In this document: one piece after another, positions 10,128-20,741 of the stretch
Numbering within the stretch: the stretch's first letter is position 1
Layout: each line of letters begins with the position of its first letter
Origin: Yersinia massiliensis CCUG 53443
GTDB taxonomy: Bacteria; Pseudomonadota; Gammaproteobacteria; Enterobacterales; Enterobacteriaceae
Length of the DNA stretch: 64,000 bases
Direction of reading: 5' to 3'
NCBI RefSeq assembly: GCF_000312485.1
Contig: NZ_HE997644.1
Span: 186,001 to 250,000 of the forward strand
Translations under genes and position numbers: made by a program
Notes under the pieces: generated by a model
Seen by the model: only the letters and a program-made list of their open reading frames with translations
What the model was told of the DNA's origin: nothing
Database searches by the model: none

Positions 10128-10160
10128 CATCGGCCTCAGCATCCTCCACTGAGGCCGATG
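10128..10160. terminator. Hairpin between hemL and fhuB
   Basis: A perfect 12-bp stem (CATCGGCCTCAG / CTGAGGCCGATG) with a nine-base loop sits just beyond the fhuB stop. It can serve convergent transcripts from both sides, although no strong T-tract follows on either strand. Confidence 0.6.
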
Positions 10161-10176
10161 GTGGTTCAAAAAGCGC

Positions 10177-12174
10177 TTACCGCCCCTGCTTACGTAATAA
10201 ATAAACGAAATACGGCGCACCGATAAACGTCGCCAACAACCCTGCCGGAATCTGGTTAGGGAACAACAACATTCGACCACACCAATCAGCAAAGACCATC
10301 AGCAAACCGCCCAAGATAGCAGCGATAAACAGTTGCGGGATCGCACGGCGAAAGCCCATCATGCGCGCCATATGAGGGGCCATTAGCCCGACAAAACTTA
10401 ATGGCCCAACGGTCAACGTCGCCGCTGCCGTCATGGTTGCCGCCAACAGCAAAATAGCTAGCCGGCTGGGTGCTAGCGCAACACCGAGGGCTCTGGCGGT
10501 CACACTCCCCAAGGGGAGGATCATCAACCAACGGCGGCAAAGAGGGGCTAAGGCAATCAACACCAAAGCGATTAATCCGGTGCTTAATGCTTGCGAGCCA
10601 TCAACAGCGTAGGTAGAGCCTGAAATCCATGCCAATAACCCCCGCATGCGTGGATCGCCACTGGCTAGCAGCATGGTGATGACCGTGGTAAAGGCGGTGC
10701 TTAGTGCGATCCCCGCTAAAAGCATTCTACTTGGGGAGAACCCGCCTCGCCCTGCGACGACCAGTATCAGTAGCAAAGTGAGCGCGGCCCCTATACTGCC
10801 CGCAGGGAGTAACCATGCCAGCGCATTACCAGGGACGATGAACATCATAATGACCACGCCGAAAGACGCGCCGGAACTGATCCCCAATACTTCGGGGCTC
10901 GCCATCGGGTTACCGGTTAATTTTTGAATCAGCGTCCCCGCGACTGCCAACATCATACCGGCGGCTAACGCCGCCAATACCCGTGGCCAACGCCAATGCA
11001 GCAAAGCCTGTAAGTCATCACCACGGATCCAAGTCCAACCTTGGCTGTCGCGGCCAAACATCAGCGCCACCGTCAATCCAGCGAGTAACAGCAATAAACC
11101 AGCACTGATCCATAACCCCAAACGCTGCCGTTCAGCGGGCACATTGTCACCAAAATCCATCGACGGCGCCATAGCACTGTGCAAACGGGGGAGTAACCAT
11201 AATAGCAACGGTGCACCAATCAATGCCGTCGCCGCGCCGGTGGGGATCTCCCGCCAAACTTGCGCCAACCAAACAATGCCCTGATCCGTCACCCAGAGCA
11301 GCAAAGCGCCCAGTAAAGGAGCCAGCATAAGGCGCTGTGATAACCGCCGCGCACCAAGAATTTTTGCCAGCAGAGGGGCAAATAAACCAATAAACCCAAT
11401 CACACCCACAGCATTAACCAACATGGCGCTGAAGATAATGGCTAACCCCAGTGCGCTAAGACGCGCCAGCGATAACCCCAGCCCCAAGTTACGCGCAACA
11501 CCATCATCCAGCCCCAGCAGGGTGAGCGGGCGAATCAGCAATGCGGCTAATAAGCAGGTTATCAACAAGCGAGGCAGCAAAAACTGCACCGTGCTCCAAT
11601 CTTGTTGATTCAATGCGCCGCTGCTCCACAAGAACAACCCTTGCAGTTGGTCATAATTGAACAGCGCCAGTAAGTTACTGACCGCACTACAATATAAGCC
11701 GAGCACCAGCCCTGCCAGTATCAACGTGACAGGTGACATTCGTTTGCCCCACGCCACGCCAAAAACCAACACACCGATGGTGATACCCCCGGCCATTGCG
11801 GCCAGTTGGCGAGTCAATTCGCCGCCGGGTAACATCCACAATGTGGCAATCGTTAAGCCCAGTTGGGCACCAGCAGCGACACCTAACGTGGCTGGCTCGG
11901 CCAGCGGATTACGCAGTACTTGCTGGAACAGCACCCCGACCAACCCCAATCCAGCACCGGTCAGCAATGCCACCGCGAGGCGGGGCAACTGGCTGTAGTG
12001 GAATAGCATCTGACGCACGTCATCACGGTCGGGCTGCCATAATGCCTCTCGCCAAAGTGAAACCGGCAATAATTGGTGAAGATTATGCAGTGTTAATGCC
12101 ACGGCAATGATCAACAGCAAGCCCAGCAGTCCCGCAGGCAGCAGCCAGTTTTTACGCAGGTGTTTGGCCATCAT
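10177..12174 (-). CDS. fhuB: Iron(III)-hydroxamate ABC importer permease FhuB
   Basis: Inner-membrane permease that moves ferric hydroxamates from FhuD into the cytoplasm. At 665 residues it is the double-length fused permease typical of FhuB: two FecCD-type halves of about 330 residues with roughly 20 membrane helices in total. Both halves carry the conserved motif type seen as GNPLAEPATLG in the first and GNPMASPEVLG in the second. The start overlaps the fhuD stop (ATGA), showing coupled translation in fhuC-fhuD-fhuB. Confidence 0.95.
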   Translation of the reverse strand: MMAKHLRKNWLLPAGLLGLLLIIAVALTLHNLHQLLPVSLWREALWQPDRDDVRQMLFHYSQLPRLAVALLTGAGLGLVGVLFQQVLRNPLAEPATLGVAAGAQLGLTIATLWMLPGGELTRQLAAMAGGITIGVLVFGVAWGKRMSPVTLILAGLVLGLYCSAVSNLLALFNYDQLQGLFLWSSGALNQQDWSTVQFLLPRLLITCLLAALLIRPLTLLGLDDGVARNLGLGLSLARLSALGLAIIFSAMLVNAVGVIGFIGLFAPLLAKILGARRLSQRLMLAPLLGALLLWVTDQGIVWLAQVWREIPTGAATALIGAPLLLWLLPRLHSAMAPSMDFGDNVPAERQRLGLWISAGLLLLLAGLTVALMFGRDSQGWTWIRGDDLQALLHWRWPRVLAALAAGMMLAVAGTLIQKLTGNPMASPEVLGISSGASFGVVIMMFIVPGNALAWLLPAGSIGAALTLLLILVVAGRGGFSPSRMLLAGIALSTAFTTVITMLLASGDPRMRGLLAWISGSTYAVDGSQALSTGLIALVLIALAPLCRRWLMILPLGSVTARALGVALAPSRLAILLLAATMTAAATLTVGPLSFVGLMAPHMARMMGFRRAIPQLFIAAILGGLLMVFADWCGRMLLFPNQIPAGLLATFIGAPYFVYLLRKQGR

Positions 12175-13100
12175 GATGCTTTACCCCATACCGGCTCTAA
12201 CAGGCGGACAAAACGCATGGCAGAGAGCGTCGAGCCATAGAACCAGACTGGCGGTAATATGCGTAATTGATTTTCACGGACAAAAGACATGGACTGCCAC
12301 AATGGGGTACGCTCAACTTGCTGTAAAATATCGCTATTGCCGTGACTAAAGCAAATGGCCTGCCCCGGTTTTATCATCGCTAAACGCTCAATCCCAACCA
12401 CCGTGCTGCCCCAAAGGTTCGTCTCCCCTTGCCAAGCATTTTTAATATTCAATTCGTCCAAAACATCCTGAAACAAGCTGCCTTGACCGACGATCAATGC
12501 GTGGCGGGTATCCAATAGGGAAAACATCAGTAATGAACCCTGCCCGTGATCAGCGAAGCGCTGACGAGCAGCCAGCATAAAGTTTTTAAAATCAGCGATA
12601 TGTTGCTCTGCTGCCGCTTCCAATCCTAGCCGTTGCCCTAAAGCTCGTAATGAGTTCTTGCCCACCGCCAGTGGAGAACTCCCTTCTTCGTTGAAGGCGA
12701 AACTCATGGAGGGAGCGATAGGCGCGAGCATTTGCGGTGAGGGGCCAAAGCCTTTTGACATCAGGATCAACGACGGAGCCATTTGCTGTAGCAATTCCAG
12801 ATTGGGTTCAGTGCGTTGGCCAACATCAATGACACTAGCAGGCAGTTCGGGTTCTTCAACCCATAACCGGTAATTATGGGTATCAGCCACGCCATAAGGC
12901 GTAACGCCTAGCGAGAGCAACAGTTCCGTGGGGAGCCATTCCAGCGCAACGACACGCCGACTATCCAATATGGGTGGAGCCGACGCCCAACTCGGCAGTG
13001 AAGACAGTAATGGCGAGAGCGCCAACGCCGTGAGTAACTTGCGGCGAGTGCGATCAGGCGTGTCTAGTGGGGACTGAATCATAGGAAACGTGGTTTTCAT
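12171..13100 (-). CDS. fhuD: Iron(III)-hydroxamate periplasmic binding protein FhuD
   Basis: Substrate-binding protein of the FhuCDB importer (ferrichrome, aerobactin, ferrioxamine-type ligands). The N-terminus has a twin-arginine type signal (about residues 18-42, with DRTRRKLLTALALSPL), followed by a class III binding domain. The frame extends one codon upstream to a TTG, but the ATG at 13098-13100 is the better start: it overlaps the fhuC stop as TGATG. This gives 309 residues. The 3' end overlaps fhuB by four bases. Confidence 0.93.
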   Translation of the reverse strand: MKTTFPMIQSPLDTPDRTRRKLLTALALSPLLSSLPSWASAPPILDSRRVVALEWLPTELLLSLGVTPYGVADTHNYRLWVEEPELPASVIDVGQRTEPNLELLQQMAPSLILMSKGFGPSPQMLAPIAPSMSFAFNEEGSSPLAVGKNSLRALGQRLGLEAAAEQHIADFKNFMLAARQRFADHGQGSLLMFSLLDTRHALIVGQGSLFQDVLDELNIKNAWQGETNLWGSTVVGIERLAMIKPGQAICFSHGNSDILQQVERTPLWQSMSFVRENQLRILPPVWFYGSTLSAMRFVRLLEPVWGKAS

Positions 13101-13894
13101 CAATACACGAAACTTACCGGCGCACCACCGGCCGGATGCGGCAAGATTCCCATCGGGATACCGTAAATTTGCTCTAATACAGCTCCTTGCATCAGGCTGT
13201 CAGCCGGGCCTTGGGCAATCATTTCTCCACCACGCAATGCCACCAAATGGTCACAGTAGCGGGCCGCCATATTGATATCATGCAGTACGGCAATGACCGT
13301 CAAGCCGCGTTCACGGCTAAGGCGCTGAATCAGCCCTAACACTTCGACTTGATGAGCGATGTCCAACGCCGAGGTCGGTTCATCCAGCAACAGGCAGCGG
13401 CTATTTTGCGCCACCATCATCGCCAGCCATGCACGCTGGCGTTCACCGCCGGATAAACTATCGACCAATCGATTCGCCAGTGGTTTTAAATCTACCAGCG
13501 CGATCGCCTCTTCCACTTGTTGGCGATCTTCCTGCCGAAAACGCCCTAACGCGCCATGCCACGGGTAACGGCCAATCGCGACTAATTCACGCACCGTCAT
13601 CCCTTCCGCCGCAGGCAATTGTTGTGGCAAATAAGCCACCTCACGCGCAAAGGCTTTATTGTCCCATAGCGCCAATGGCACATCATTGAGTAAGGCTTCG
13701 CCACTTGAGGGCGGTTGGTGGCGACCCAGCATTTTTAATAGCGTCGATTTGCCGGAACCATTATGCCCAATCAGCCCGCAGACTTTCCCTTGGGGAAAGG
13801 TCAATGACAGTGGCTGCAATAAGGTTCGTCCAGGAACTGAAAAACTCAGCTCTCGGAGTGTGAAGATGCTGGATTGGCTTGCCTGTTGGTCCAA
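13100..13894 (-). CDS. fhuC: Iron(III)-hydroxamate ABC importer ATPase FhuC
   Basis: ATP-binding subunit that powers FhuB. It has Walker A GHNGSGKST, signature LSGGERQR and Walker B CLLLDEPTSALD, in the usual order. No ATG fits the N-terminus. I propose a TTG start at 13892-13894, seven bases after an AGGG ribosome binding site, giving 264 residues (E. coli 265). The open frame extends 11 codons further to another TTG at 13927. It is the first gene of fhuCDB and is preceded by a Fur box. In E. coli fhuA lies directly upstream; here it is missing. Confidence 0.93.
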   Translation of the reverse strand: MDQQASQSSIFTLRELSFSVPGRTLLQPLSLTFPQGKVCGLIGHNGSGKSTLLKMLGRHQPPSSGEALLNDVPLALWDNKAFAREVAYLPQQLPAAEGMTVRELVAIGRYPWHGALGRFRQEDRQQVEEAIALVDLKPLANRLVDSLSGGERQRAWLAMMVAQNSRCLLLDEPTSALDIAHQVEVLGLIQRLSRERGLTVIAVLHDINMAARYCDHLVALRGGEMIAQGPADSLMQGAVLEQIYGIPMGILPHPAGGAPVSFVY

Positions 13895-13946
13895 GATAAT
13901 GCCCTGCTTTGCGCGATTAAGTATCAAGCGAGAAGATAAATCTAAA

Positions 13947-13961
13947 CGATAATAATTATCA
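13947..13961 (-). promoter_or_regulatory. Fur box upstream of fhuCDB
   Basis: CGATAATAATTATCA matches the 7-1-7 Fur consensus (TGATAATNATTATCA) at every defined position but the first, and is a near-perfect palindrome. A second ATTATCA half-site follows at 13972-13978. It lies about 55 bp upstream of the proposed fhuC start. Iron repression of fhuCDB by Fur is therefore likely; the site is read from sequence, its function is inferred. Confidence 0.75.
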
Positions 13962-14050
13962 AAGTGAAATAATTATCAAAGCCGGTAGTTTATGCGTAAC
14001 TCACAGCGTACTGCAAGCGCTAAGCCAGCCGATTTAGCCGGATAAAAGGC

Positions 14051-14089
14051 AAAAAAAAGACCCTTCGAACATAGCGTCGAAGGGTCTTT
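14051..14089 (-). terminator. Rho-independent terminator of mrcB
   Basis: The stem AAGACCCTTCGA / TCGAAGGGTCTT with an eight-base loop is followed, on the minus strand, by a run of eight T. It lies about 20 bp beyond the mrcB stop and separates mrcB from the fhu transcript. Confidence 0.85.
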
Positions 14090-14106
14090 ATCATCAGAAC
14101 AGTAAG

Positions 14107-16590
14107 TTACTGCCCGAACATATCTTTGATCCAACCCGCGACACCGTCGCCGTCAGCTTTCGGCTGCTCCGCCGGTGCTGCTGCCTGACACAGCCCTTGC
14201 GGGTTTTCAGTCCATACCGGAATCGAGCGCATACCCCCGCCGTCACCGCAGACAAAGTTACCTGCTGAATCAATGTTCATCTGGTTAATTCCTTCCGGTG
14301 GCTGCAATACCAACGGCAATGGCGTTTGGTTTTCCAGATAGCGGCGATATAAAGTCAATGCGCCGTTAGCACCGGTTAATTTGGCTGGGCCGTTATTGTC
14401 GCGCCCTACCCAAGCAATCGCCACTTCCTTACCGTCGATACCCGCAAACCAGCTATCACGCAGATCATTGGTAGTACCGGTTTTTGCCGCCAGATTGTAT
14501 TTAGAGAATTTCACTGACAGTGAGCGCGAAGTGCCGCGAGCAACACCTTGTTGCATGGCATACAACGTCAAATACGCGGCCTGTGGTGGTACCATACGCT
14601 CTGCCTGCGGGAAACTTTGATACAGCACAGTTCCATCTTCGGCAATGACGGATCGTACCGCCGATAATGGCGCACGGTTCCCGCCACTGGCGATGGTTTG
14701 ATACTCCTGCGCCACTTCAACCGGCGTTAAGTCAATGGCTCCCAACAACATGGCAGGCACTGGATTAATCACCGATTTGGGGATACCCAAACGCTGTAAC
14801 ATCGCTGTTATCTGATCTAGCCCAACTGACATCCCCAGATTCACCGTTGGCACGTTCAGCGAGTTCGCCAGTGCATCGACCAACATCACCTGACCACGGA
14901 ACTGGCGGTCATAGTTTTTCGGCTGCCAAGACGAGCCATTCGGTAGCTTGATAGACAGTGGTTGGTCCGACAGCCACGTATTCAGGCGGTATTTATCTGG
15001 CTCACTAAGGGCCGTTAGATAAGTCGGCGGCTTGGCGAGTGACCCCACTAAACGGCGCGCCTGCATTGCTCGGTTAAAACCGGCAAATTGCGGCTGTGCG
15101 CCGCCTACCATGGCACGAACTTCACCGCTGAAGCGATCGACAACCACCATCGCCGCTTCCAAATCATCCAAGTGACGTGCGGCTCGCAGAGCAGGAATAC
15201 CGTCTTCGATGGCTTTTTCTGCTGCATCTTGGGAAACCGGATCCAGCGTGGTGAAAATCTTCACGCCAGATAAATCGTTGATCTTGTCACCCAGCTTTTG
15301 TTGCAGCTCTTGACGCACCATCTGCATAAACGCAGGTTGAGGCGTAATAACACCGCCTTTCGGCTGGACGCCCAATGGACGGGCGCTAAGCATGGTGTAA
15401 AGCTCGGCGTCGATCACCCCCTGATTCTGCAACAGGCGTAGCACCAGATTACGGCGTTCAAGCGCTAGCTTAGGGTTACGCCACGGGTTATACAGCGACG
15501 CACCTTTCACCATCCCCACCAGCATAGCTTGCTGGTCGAGGCTCAGCTCATCCACTGGACGCCCAAAGTAATACAGGCTCGCCAGCGGGAAACCACGAAT
15601 CTGATCACTGCCACTCTGACCGAGGTACACCTCGTTCAGATAAAGCTCCAGAATACGGTCTTTGCTGTAACGGTAATCCACCAACAGTGCCATATAGGCT
15701 TCGTTGGCTTTACGCCACAGCGAGCGTTCGTTAGTCAGGAACAGGTTTTTGACCAACTGCTGCGTGAGGGTACTCCCGCCCTGCACCGCCTTACCAGCCG
15801 TCAGGTTAGCCAGCATCGCACGGCCAATTGAATACGGGCTGATGCCATCATGCTCATAGAAATGGCGGTCTTCTGTTGCCAGCAAGGTATCCACCAGCAA
15901 ATCGGGGAAACCAGCACGTGGCACAAACAGGCGCTGTTCACCGTTAGGGGATTGCAGCATGGTAATCAGCTTAGGATCGAGGCGTAAAAAGCCAAAATCA
16001 CGCTGACTGTCCAGATTTTGAATCTGGGCTAGACGATCATTTTTAAACACCAAGCGGGCGCGAATTTGGCCCTCTTTGGCATCAGGGAAATCAAACGGGC
16101 GGCGTAAGATCTCAATATTATCGCCCTGCACGGTAAACTCACCTGGGCGAGTCATGCGGCTCACCTGACGGTATTGCATCCCTTCCAGCAGATCGACCAT
16201 CTCTTTTTTGCTGTAGGACATGCCCGGTTCGAGGTTAACCATACGGCCATAGACGGCGGCGGGCAGTTGCCACACTTTGCCATCGATACGGCTGCGGATT
16301 TGGGAATCGAGGTAGACCCCATAAACGGCTAGCACAACGGCACCGACCAAGAACAGTTTGATCAATAACCCAAGCCAGCGGCGTTTTTTGCGGGGGGGAC
16401 GTGATGCTACCTTTCTTGGCATCGGTTCTTCCTCGTCGTCATAGTCATCATCGTCGTGGTCGTCATCATCCAAATAGTCTTCTTCGTATTCATCTTCATC
16501 ACGCCGCCGGCGCAGTGGCCGTTTCGGTGCGGCTTTGGGTTGGGCTTTCTTGCCCTTGCGCCCTATTGGCTCGCGATCATCCCCAGACAT
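14107..16590 (-). CDS. mrcB: Bifunctional penicillin-binding protein 1b
   Basis: Class A PBP that polymerises and cross-links peptidoglycan. The 827-residue protein has a highly charged cytoplasmic tail (Asp/Glu run at about 30-55, then basic residues), one membrane segment (about 70-95), and a UB2H-like region. The GT51 transglycosylase domain has catalytic glutamate in [11 protein letters not shown]. The transpeptidase domain has SLAK, SLN and KTGT motifs in order. A GGAGAG ribosome binding site supports the ATG at 16588-16590. hrpB is upstream on the same strand, as in E. coli. Confidence 0.96.
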   Translation of the reverse strand: MSGDDREPIGRKGKKAQPKAAPKRPLRRRRDEDEYEEDYLDDDDHDDDDYDDEEEPMPRKVASRPPRKKRRWLGLLIKLFLVGAVVLAVYGVYLDSQIRSRIDGKVWQLPAAVYGRMVNLEPGMSYSKKEMVDLLEGMQYRQVSRMTRPGEFTVQGDNIEILRRPFDFPDAKEGQIRARLVFKNDRLAQIQNLDSQRDFGFLRLDPKLITMLQSPNGEQRLFVPRAGFPDLLVDTLLATEDRHFYEHDGISPYSIGRAMLANLTAGKAVQGGSTLTQQLVKNLFLTNERSLWRKANEAYMALLVDYRYSKDRILELYLNEVYLGQSGSDQIRGFPLASLYYFGRPVDELSLDQQAMLVGMVKGASLYNPWRNPKLALERRNLVLRLLQNQGVIDAELYTMLSARPLGVQPKGGVITPQPAFMQMVRQELQQKLGDKINDLSGVKIFTTLDPVSQDAAEKAIEDGIPALRAARHLDDLEAAMVVVDRFSGEVRAMVGGAQPQFAGFNRAMQARRLVGSLAKPPTYLTALSEPDKYRLNTWLSDQPLSIKLPNGSSWQPKNYDRQFRGQVMLVDALANSLNVPTVNLGMSVGLDQITAMLQRLGIPKSVINPVPAMLLGAIDLTPVEVAQEYQTIASGGNRAPLSAVRSVIAEDGTVLYQSFPQAERMVPPQAAYLTLYAMQQGVARGTSRSLSVKFSKYNLAAKTGTTNDLRDSWFAGIDGKEVAIAWVGRDNNGPAKLTGANGALTLYRRYLENQTPLPLVLQPPEGINQMNIDSAGNFVCGDGGGMRSIPVWTENPQGLCQAAAPAEQPKADGDGVAGWIKDMFGQ

Positions 16591-16697
16591 GTCTTTCTCT
16601 CCACGCGCATTGGCGATTATTGCGGCTTAATGTGTTCCCCAATGCCCTTAATGGAAAGGGGAAACATCTGAAATTATGGGTGGTTAACCAGAGGATA

Positions 16698-19142
16698 TTA
16701 TTTATCCTGATACTTCTTTGTTCTGCGGGTCGGGCGAGTATTGGCAGGGTCATCCGGCCAAACATGTTTGGGATAACGCCCTTTCATCTCTTTTTGTACT
16801 TCTCGATAGGCCCCCTGCCAGAAAGCGGCTAAATCACCGGTAATCTGTAGCGGCCGATGGGCCGGAGAAAGCAGTTCAAGCACCACGGCTACCCGCCCGT
16901 TAGCCAGCATTGGGCTCTGTTGCTCACCGAAAACTTCCTGTAAGCGCACAGCCAACACAGGAGGCCGGTCGATTTCATAGCGAATCGGTAGGCGGCTATC
17001 CGTGGGCACAGTGTAATGAGTTGGTAGCTCAGTATCCAGCCGTTGACGTTGCTGCCAGTTCAATAAGCGGGTCAATGCCTCGACGAGGTTCACTTGACGC
17101 AGCCGTTTAAGGTCACGCACGCCCGATAACGAAGGCTGTAACCATAGCTCAAGCTTACCCAATAAGCTGTCATCATCAACCGCGGGCCACTGCTCCTCTG
17201 AAAGCCAGTTGCTGGCGCATTGCAAGCGAGTACGAAGCTGTTCGGCATGGTCATCCCAATTCAACACTTGTAGCCCTTGCTCGCGCACCCAATGCAACAA
17301 AGCAGATTGTAATGCCTCATCACTGGGCTTTGCCAATGGCTGCGCACGTAGCGTTAACCGCCCAACTTGCCAGCGCCGCCAAGCCCGTAGCGTTCCTTTT
17401 GTTTCGTCCCACTCCACGGTAGTTTGTTCGTCCACCAACCGAGGAAGTTGTTTTGTCAGATTGTCGATATCAATGGGCAATGCCAGCAAAATGCGCGCAT
17501 CTGGCCCACTATTACTTTGTAGTAAGCTGGCTGCCACCAGCCAAGGTGAGCGTGACAGCGCCTCGTCTTGCGCCATGGCTGCCCCCATACCGTTAGCCAA
17601 CAGATAGCGACCATCTTGCCCACGTTGCTGTGCAATGCGATCGGGATAAGCCTGTGCGAGTAACTGGCCCGCAAGATCACTGTCAACTGACCCCGCTTGC
17701 CCATTGATTCTTTGCGTCAATTGCCGAGCACGCCGTTGCCAATGGGGCTGAGGACGGCTTAGCCAATCATGTAAATCAATCTGGCCAGAACGGGGCGGTT
17801 CTTCCAAAATGGCCGCCAACAGCGCTGCTGTGGCCAGCGCATCCGGACTTTGTTCGGCAGCAAAACAGAGCATCGCCGCCAACCGTGGCTCACAGCCTAA
17901 ACGGGCCATCGCACGCCCTGTACTGGTCACGCGGCCGGTGGTATCAATCGCACCTAATCGCTGCAATAACTCGCGCGCGACAGCCAGCGCCGTTAATGGC
18001 GGAGAATCAAGCCAAATGAGTTGTGTCGCATCCTGACAGCCCCAATTCAACAGCTCCAACCACAGGCTACAGAGATCACTGTTTAGGATTTCCGGCTCGC
18101 TGTATTCCGCTGCCCGCTCGGCCTGCTCTTTGGCAAACAGATGCCAGCAAATTCCGGGTTCCAAACGCCCTGCTCGCCCCGCACGTTGCACCATCGACGC
18201 CTGACTAATGCGTTGGGTGACTAAGCGTGTTAAGCCGTTTTTGACATCAAAACGCGCGACCCGTTCCAATCCACTATCGACCACTAACCGGATACCCTCA
18301 ATCGTGAGGCTGGTTTCCGCAATGTTAGTCGCCAATACCACTTTGCGTCGGCCAACTGGCGCAGGCTGGATCGCTTTTTGCTGCTCGCTGAGCGGTAGCG
18401 CGCCGTACAACGGACAGAGGTCAGTATCATGGGCCACTTCCCCCTGCAAACGCTCCATGACCCGATGAATTTCACCGACACCGGGTAAAAACAGCAACAA
18501 AGAGCCAGATTGCTCATTAAGCAAACGTTTTACCCGATTGGCGATACCATCCTCTAGCCGTTCGTGGCTCGATAACGGCTGATAGCTTCGCTCAACAGGG
18601 AAACTGCGCCCCGCGGAAACAATCGCAGGTGCGGCAGGTAAAAGGGTGGAAAGGCGCGAATTATCAAGCGTCGCCGACATCAGTAGCAGCGTCAGATCAT
18701 CCCGTAGCCCCTGCTGCACATCCAGCAATAACGCCAACGCCAAATCAGCCTGCAAGCTGCGCTCATGGAATTCATCAAGGATAACCAAGGAGACGCCCGT
18801 GAGCATGGGGTCTTGCTGCAACATGCGCGTCAAAATGCCTTCGGTGACCACCTCTAGACGTGTTTCTGGCCCGCTTTTGCTTTCAGCCCGCATCCGATAA
18901 CCTACCGTCTGGCCCGGCTGTTCGCCCAATTGCTCTGCCAAACGATAAGCGACATTTTTCGCCGCCAAGCGCCGTGGTTCCAGCATGATAATACGGCCCG
19001 CGAAGCCACCATATTTTAGGGTTTGCAGCGGCAACCACGTCGATTTCCCTGCCCCCGTCGGGGCATGGAGCAAGACTTGCGGTGAGTTTTGCAGCGCGGC
19101 CATTATCTCGTTGAGCACTTCACCTACCGGCAAAGCGGCCAT
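16698..19142 (-). CDS. hrpB: ATP-dependent RNA helicase HrpB
   Basis: DEAH-type helicase of the DExH/RHA group; its cellular role is still poorly defined. Visible motifs are Walker A APTGAGKST, the DEFH box in ILDEFHERS, motif III MSATLD and motif VI QRAGRAGR, followed by HA2 and the HrpB-specific C-terminal domain. I prefer the ATG at 19140-19142 (MAALPVGEVL, 814 residues), which aligns with the E. coli start and has GAGAG upstream. An in-frame ATG at 19196 would add 18 residues, but a TATAAT promoter-like box lies only eight bases before it. thpR is divergent. Confidence 0.93.
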   Translation of the reverse strand: MAALPVGEVLNEIMAALQNSPQVLLHAPTGAGKSTWLPLQTLKYGGFAGRIIMLEPRRLAAKNVAYRLAEQLGEQPGQTVGYRMRAESKSGPETRLEVVTEGILTRMLQQDPMLTGVSLVILDEFHERSLQADLALALLLDVQQGLRDDLTLLLMSATLDNSRLSTLLPAAPAIVSAGRSFPVERSYQPLSSHERLEDGIANRVKRLLNEQSGSLLLFLPGVGEIHRVMERLQGEVAHDTDLCPLYGALPLSEQQKAIQPAPVGRRKVVLATNIAETSLTIEGIRLVVDSGLERVARFDVKNGLTRLVTQRISQASMVQRAGRAGRLEPGICWHLFAKEQAERAAEYSEPEILNSDLCSLWLELLNWGCQDATQLIWLDSPPLTALAVARELLQRLGAIDTTGRVTSTGRAMARLGCEPRLAAMLCFAAEQSPDALATAALLAAILEEPPRSGQIDLHDWLSRPQPHWQRRARQLTQRINGQAGSVDSDLAGQLLAQAYPDRIAQQRGQDGRYLLANGMGAAMAQDEALSRSPWLVAASLLQSNSGPDARILLALPIDIDNLTKQLPRLVDEQTTVEWDETKGTLRAWRRWQVGRLTLRAQPLAKPSDEALQSALLHWVREQGLQVLNWDDHAEQLRTRLQCASNWLSEEQWPAVDDDSLLGKLELWLQPSLSGVRDLKRLRQVNLVEALTRLLNWQQRQRLDTELPTHYTVPTDSRLPIRYEIDRPPVLAVRLQEVFGEQQSPMLANGRVAVVLELLSPAHRPLQITGDLAAFWQGAYREVQKEMKGRYPKHVWPDDPANTRPTRRTKKYQDK

Positions 19143-19257
19143 CGCATCACTTTCTCTCAAACTCACCACATTCTTCCCTCTGCTCTCCACATTCATCGTC
19201 AGCCATTATACCATCATGACCCTGTAGCGTATTTAGCAGAGTGATTATGCCAACCTA

Positions 19258-19821
19258 ATGATTAATGCCGTTGATAAAACTAACTGCCGCCGTCTGTTCT
19301 TTGCACTGGCACTGCCTAAGCCGCTACAACAAGGCATTATGCAGTGGCGGGCAGACCATCTCCCGCCAGAGGCAGGCCGCCCGATTGCCGCAGCTAATCT
19401 GCACCTGACACTGGCTTTCCTCGGTGAGGTGAGCGCTGCCAAAGCCCAAGTATTACAACAACAAGCGGGTCGCATCAGTCAATCAGGCTTTAACGTCATG
19501 TTAGATGATATTGGTCATTGGCCCAGTTCCGGCGTGGTATGGCTCGGTTGTAAAAACCCACCTCGAGGGCTATTACAGTTGGCACAATTGCTGCGCTCAC
19601 AGGCCGCACGCAGTGGTTGTTATCAAACGCCGCTGCCTTTTCATCCCCATGTGACCCTACTGCGTGGCGCTGTGCGCCCCGTCGCTCTACCTGCCAAAAC
19701 CCAAAATGAAAGCTTCTGCGTGGACCATTTCTCATTGTATGAATCCGTTTTCGCACGTGGTCGTACTCGTTATAACGTCATTCAAAGCTGGCCGTTGGCG
19801 GACAGTACCAAGGATATCTGA
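19258..19821 (+). CDS. thpR: RNA 2',3'-cyclic 3'-phosphodiesterase ThpR
   Basis: Formerly LigT, a 2H phosphoesterase that opens 2',3'-cyclic phosphates on RNA ends and can ligate tRNA halves in vitro. The 187-residue protein has both catalytic HxT motifs: HLTLAFLGE near residue 50 and HPHVTLLRG near residue 130. The stop overlaps the sfsA start by one base (TGATG). Same order thpR-sfsA-dksA as in E. coli. Confidence 0.93.
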   Translation: MINAVDKTNCRRLFFALALPKPLQQGIMQWRADHLPPEAGRPIAAANLHLTLAFLGEVSAAKAQVLQQQAGRISQSGFNVMLDDIGHWPSSGVVWLGCKNPPRGLLQLAQLLRSQAARSGCYQTPLPFHPHVTLLRGAVRPVALPAKTQNESFCVDHFSLYESVFARGRTRYNVIQSWPLADSTKDI

Positions 19822-20648
19822 TGCCCATTAAACCCTTACTGTCGTATGCGCCAAAATTACAATCGGCCACACTAATTCAGCGGTATAAACGATTTTTAGC
19901 TGATATTGTGACGCCCGCCGGAGAATCATTAACCATTCATTGCGCTAATACAGGAGCGATGACCGGATGCGCTACGCCAGGAGATACCGTTTGGTATTCG
20001 ACCTCGGAAAATCCGAAACGTAAGTATCCCCACAGTTGGGAACTGACGCATACCCAAGAGGGGGATTGGATCTGCGTAAATACGATGCGTGCCAATGAGT
20101 TAGTCAATTTAGCGATAGATAATAATCAGATCATTGAATTATCTGGTTACACTTCTGTCAAAAGAGAAGTTAAGTATGGGGATGAGAACAGCCGTATAGA
20201 CTTGTTATTGCAGGCAGAAAATAGGTCTAACTGCTATATTGAAGTCAAGTCGGTCACCTTATTACAGCAACAGTGTGGGTATTTCCCGGATGCTGTCACC
20301 CTGCGGGGACAAAAGCATCTCAGGGAGTTACAAAGCATGGTTGCCGACGGTCACCGGGCGGTACTTTTTTTTGCCGTATTGCATACGGGTATCAGGCAAG
20401 TTTCTGCTGCCCGACACATTGACAATCGCTATGCAGAGTTGCTGGCCCAGGCTCAGCAAGCAGGAGTGGAGGTTATTTGCTACGGTTTTCAACTATCGCC
20501 TGACGGTATTGCATTGGATGTTCGCTTACCGTTATTACTGGACGAAACGCTGTCACCAAAAGCGCTGAATAAAAAAGCGATTATGGGGTCAAGCGACTCG
20601 CTAGATACGCCTTCCTTCACATCATTGTCAAGCAGGCGACAGGAATAA
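19821..20648 (+). CDS. sfsA: SfsA-family putative DNA-binding/nuclease-like protein
   Basis: SfsA was named as a sugar-fermentation stimulation protein in E. coli; the family resembles PD-(D/E)xK nucleases but its function is unsettled. The core (about residues 14-235) is clear, with [20 protein letters not shown], and the nuclease-like SRIDLLL and YIEVKSVTL segments. At 275 residues it is about 40 longer than E. coli SfsA, mostly because of a C-terminal tail after LPLLLDE that has no resemblance I recognise. The gene is more AT-rich than its neighbours. Translation is probably coupled to thpR. Confidence 0.88.
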   Translation: MPIKPLLSYAPKLQSATLIQRYKRFLADIVTPAGESLTIHCANTGAMTGCATPGDTVWYSTSENPKRKYPHSWELTHTQEGDWICVNTMRANELVNLAIDNNQIIELSGYTSVKREVKYGDENSRIDLLLQAENRSNCYIEVKSVTLLQQQCGYFPDAVTLRGQKHLRELQSMVADGHRAVLFFAVLHTGIRQVSAARHIDNRYAELLAQAQQAGVEVICYGFQLSPDGIALDVRLPLLLDETLSPKALNKKAIMGSSDSLDTPSFTSLSSRRQE

Positions 20649-20741
20649 TTGCCAACCTACCTTCCTTCTGTTATTTATAGCGGCCTGATTTTTCCCCGTC
20701 TTGGGGATTTCGATAGTGCGTATGAATGTAGGAGAAGCATC

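Noticed and set aside
11657-12110. Two plus-strand open frames opposite fhuB
   Set aside because: Antisense to a membrane permease with strong codon bias; Pro/Thr/Ser-rich products without ribosome binding sites.
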